DNA from: an uncultured Cloacibacillus sp.
GTDB lineage: Bacteria > Synergistota > Synergistia > Synergistales > Synergistaceae
Length of the DNA: 34,232 nt
NCBI GenBank assembly: GCA_900545755.1
Contig: URAG01000018.1
Span: forward strand, 1 to 34,232
Reading direction: 5' to 3'
Numbering within the stretch: the stretch's first letter is position 1; every line of letters begins with the position of its first letter. Shown in pieces: positions 33,011 to 34,232 of the stretch. The position numbers and the translations under genes were made by a program. The notes beneath the pieces were generated by a model that was given only the letters and a program-made list of their open reading frames with translations, was not told the DNA's origin and made no database searches.

Positions 33011-33553
33011 ATGAAGGAAGGGGAAGTGAACGGTATGCTGATCGGGGCGGCCCCGACGTCCCAACAGAAGGACGAAGATACGGTGATGGCTCTCGTCTGT
33101 GCTCTGTGTGAAGCGGACGCTTGGGCGGAGAGTTTTCGTCTGCTGCTGCGCCTGTCCGCGGAGGGGAAGCGGACGGCCCCGCTGTTTTATAACGAGGCGC
33201 TTTGTATGGCGCAGGCGGGGCTGCCGGACAAGGCGGTTTCATGTCTTGAGAAGGCGCTTTCCTGCCTGAAGGGCACTAAAACGGAGCCTGAAAAGCCCTC
33301 CGGCGAGGAGGAGGCGCTGCGGATTTTATACGAACGACAGTGCGCGCAGGCGCGGTACATTTTCCCAATGCGGGATGAGGAGGCCGTCCGCCTGCCTGCG
33401 TATGCGCGTGAGCGAATCCTGCGGCTGATGATCGACCTCTGCGCGCAGCAGAACGACGGGGCGCGCGTAAGGTCTTTGGCGGCGTCGCTGCCTGGCAAGC
33501 GCTTTGAAAATGTGGAGAAGGCGCTGCTTCAAACTTCAGAAAAGGAGAACTAG
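33011..33553 (+). CDS. Helical, TPR-like protein, function unknown
   Basis: The 180-residue protein is rich in Ala and Leu and consists of paired amphipathic helices. APLFYNEALCMAQAGLPDKAVSCLEKALSCL (about 58-88) fits the tetratricopeptide helix-turn-helix pattern; two further helix pairs follow. No enzyme motif or signal peptide is seen. I chose ATG 33011; ATG 33035 has a better GGAAGGGGAAG site and is a real alternative. Upstream in-frame sequence (32885 onward) is AT-rich junction DNA and unlikely to be coding. The next gene, an ankyrin-type protein, starts three bases after the stop codon. Codon use is GC-rich again and unlike the island before it, and leans to CTG/GCG as in neither flank exactly. 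Confidence 0.6.
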   Translation: MKEGEVNGMLIGAAPTSQQKDEDTVMALVCALCEADAWAESFRLLLRLSAEGKRTAPLFYNEALCMAQAGLPDKAVSCLEKALSCLKGTKTEPEKPSGEEEALRILYERQCAQARYIFPMRDEEAVRLPAYARERILRLMIDLCAQQNDGARVRSLAASLPGKRFENVEKALLQTSEKEN

Positions 33554-33555
33554 AA

Positions 33556-34232
33556 ATGGATATTTTGCAGATCTGGAGTTCTTATCAGAAAGACGCAGAT
33601 CCCGAAACGATCTTCCCCATGTATAAGGAATGTCCGCTCGACGCCAAGGCGAGCGGCTACGGCGAAGTCAATTTGCTGCACATCGCAAGCCAGAACGCCC
33701 ACCCGGAGGCCGTGGCCTGGCTGTTGGAGCAGGGGCTGAAGCCGAACGACGCGTCAGGCTACGGAGACCTTCCGCTGTTCCTTCTGGCGAAAAAGGGTTT
33801 TTCGTGCGGCTATGTCCCGAGGGAGGGCGACATCTACCAGACTGCGCTGGCCCTTCTCGACGCCGGGGGGAGCGTGCTGCGCCGGGATTCCAGCGGTAAG
33901 TTCTGCTATCACTACGCCGCGCAGTATGGCAACGAGGAGTTCCTGCGCGCGCTGGCGGAGCGCGGCGTGAAACTGAACAAGGCCGACCGCGACGGAAACA
34001 CCGGGCTGCATCTGATCGCCGAAGCCTGCTACAATCCGTTGGAAAGTCTGGAACGCGTAAATAGAGAAATTGAGGAAAAACGCAACGAAGAGTCCTTGCC
34101 GCCCAAACGGCGCAGCCCGATTTCCATGGAAGAGCTTGAACAGAGGAAAAAAAAGATTGATGGGGAGCTGGAAGATTTGTTCCGCTGCGCGGCGATCCTG
34201 CTGGACGCCGGGGTGGACCCGGAGGCGGAAAA
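33556..34232 (+). CDS. Ankyrin-repeat protein, runs off the window end
   Basis: The frame from ATG 33556 stays open to the window edge for about 225 residues, so it is partial. It holds ankyrin-type repeats: N-L-L-H-I-A-S-Q-N-A-H-P-E-A-V-A-W-L-L-E (about 36-55), a middle copy with Y-H-Y-A-A-Q-Y-G-N-E-E-F-L-R-A-L-A (about 118-134), and D-R-D-G-N-T-G-L-H-L-I-A (about 145-156). A charged Glu/Arg/Lys insertion (about 170-208) precedes a further L-L-D-A-G-V-D repeat. No signal peptide is seen. AAAGGAG lies 8 bases before the ATG. It is co-transcribed with the helical-repeat gene before it. Such repeat proteins mediate protein binding; the partner is unknown. Confidence 0.75.
   Translation, partial: MDILQIWSSYQKDADPETIFPMYKECPLDAKASGYGEVNLLHIASQNAHPEAVAWLLEQGLKPNDASGYGDLPLFLLAKKGFSCGYVPREGDIYQTALALLDAGGSVLRRDSSGKFCYHYAAQYGNEEFLRALAERGVKLNKADRDGNTGLHLIAEACYNPLESLERVNREIEEKRNEESLPPKRRSPISMEELEQRKKKIDGELEDLFRCAAILLDAGVDPEAE

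Overview
The window reads as a chromosome segment of a strictly anaerobic, amino-acid or organic-acid fermenting bacterium. By eye the DNA is about 60% GC except for one AT-rich insert. A TRAP transporter, glycine-reductase-type proteins with selenocysteine, a nickel-pincer (LarA-type) enzyme, a Rex-linked trimeric [FeFe]-hydrogenase, a codBA pair and CIRCE-controlled groESL together fit the Synergistota (for example a Cloacibacillus-like organism). This is an inference from gene content, not from a marker gene.

Region 1 (about 1-7,940) is one co-directional cluster: TRAP transporter dctPQM, an alpha/beta hydrolase, a LarA-family nickel-pincer racemase/epimerase, a GrdE-like subunit and a GrdB-like subunit. 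The GrdB-like gene is interrupted by an in-frame TGA at 7604 followed by a good bacterial SECIS hairpin. I read it as selenocysteine, so the real protein is 439 residues and not two fragments. The GrdE-like partner lacks the Asn-Cys at which GrdE proproteins are cleaved to form a pyruvoyl group, and one Cys of the GrdB U-x2-C-x2-C motif is Ser. I propose an imported substrate that is racemised by a nickel enzyme and then handled by an atypical selenoenzyme. This arrangement is analogous to proline racemase plus D-proline reductase and is the best candidate here for an undescribed system. The cluster ends at a strong terminator.

Region 2 (about 8,000-13,600) holds a C_GCAxxG_C_C redox protein coupled to a radical SAM protein; a convergent secreted two-repeat protein; a CsoR-type repressor with a striking double-palindrome operator and an MBL-fold hydrolase; a stand-alone LarC C-terminal domain protein (the cofactor pathway for LarA); a DUF1653 protein and a sirtuin.

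Region 3 (about 13,600-28,500) is housekeeping and energy metabolism: gpsA (minus strand); rex followed by hndA, hndC, hndD and a small [2Fe-2S] protein, which form an NADH/ferredoxin-linked [FeFe]-hydrogenase; codB-codA for cytosine import and deamination; CIRCE-groES-groEL; gspF plus one prepilin; and guaA.

Region 4 (about 28,500-33,000) is an AT-rich defence island directly after guaA, whose 3' end is a known integration hotspot. It carries a C5 DNA methyltransferase, an NgoMIV-like restriction endonuclease with all catalytic spacings conserved, a Vsr mismatch nicking enzyme, a DUF262 protein and a HEPN protein. A non-coding, degenerate stretch of about 480 bp follows. GC content then rises again at a repeat-type (helical) protein and an ankyrin-type protein that runs off the window end.
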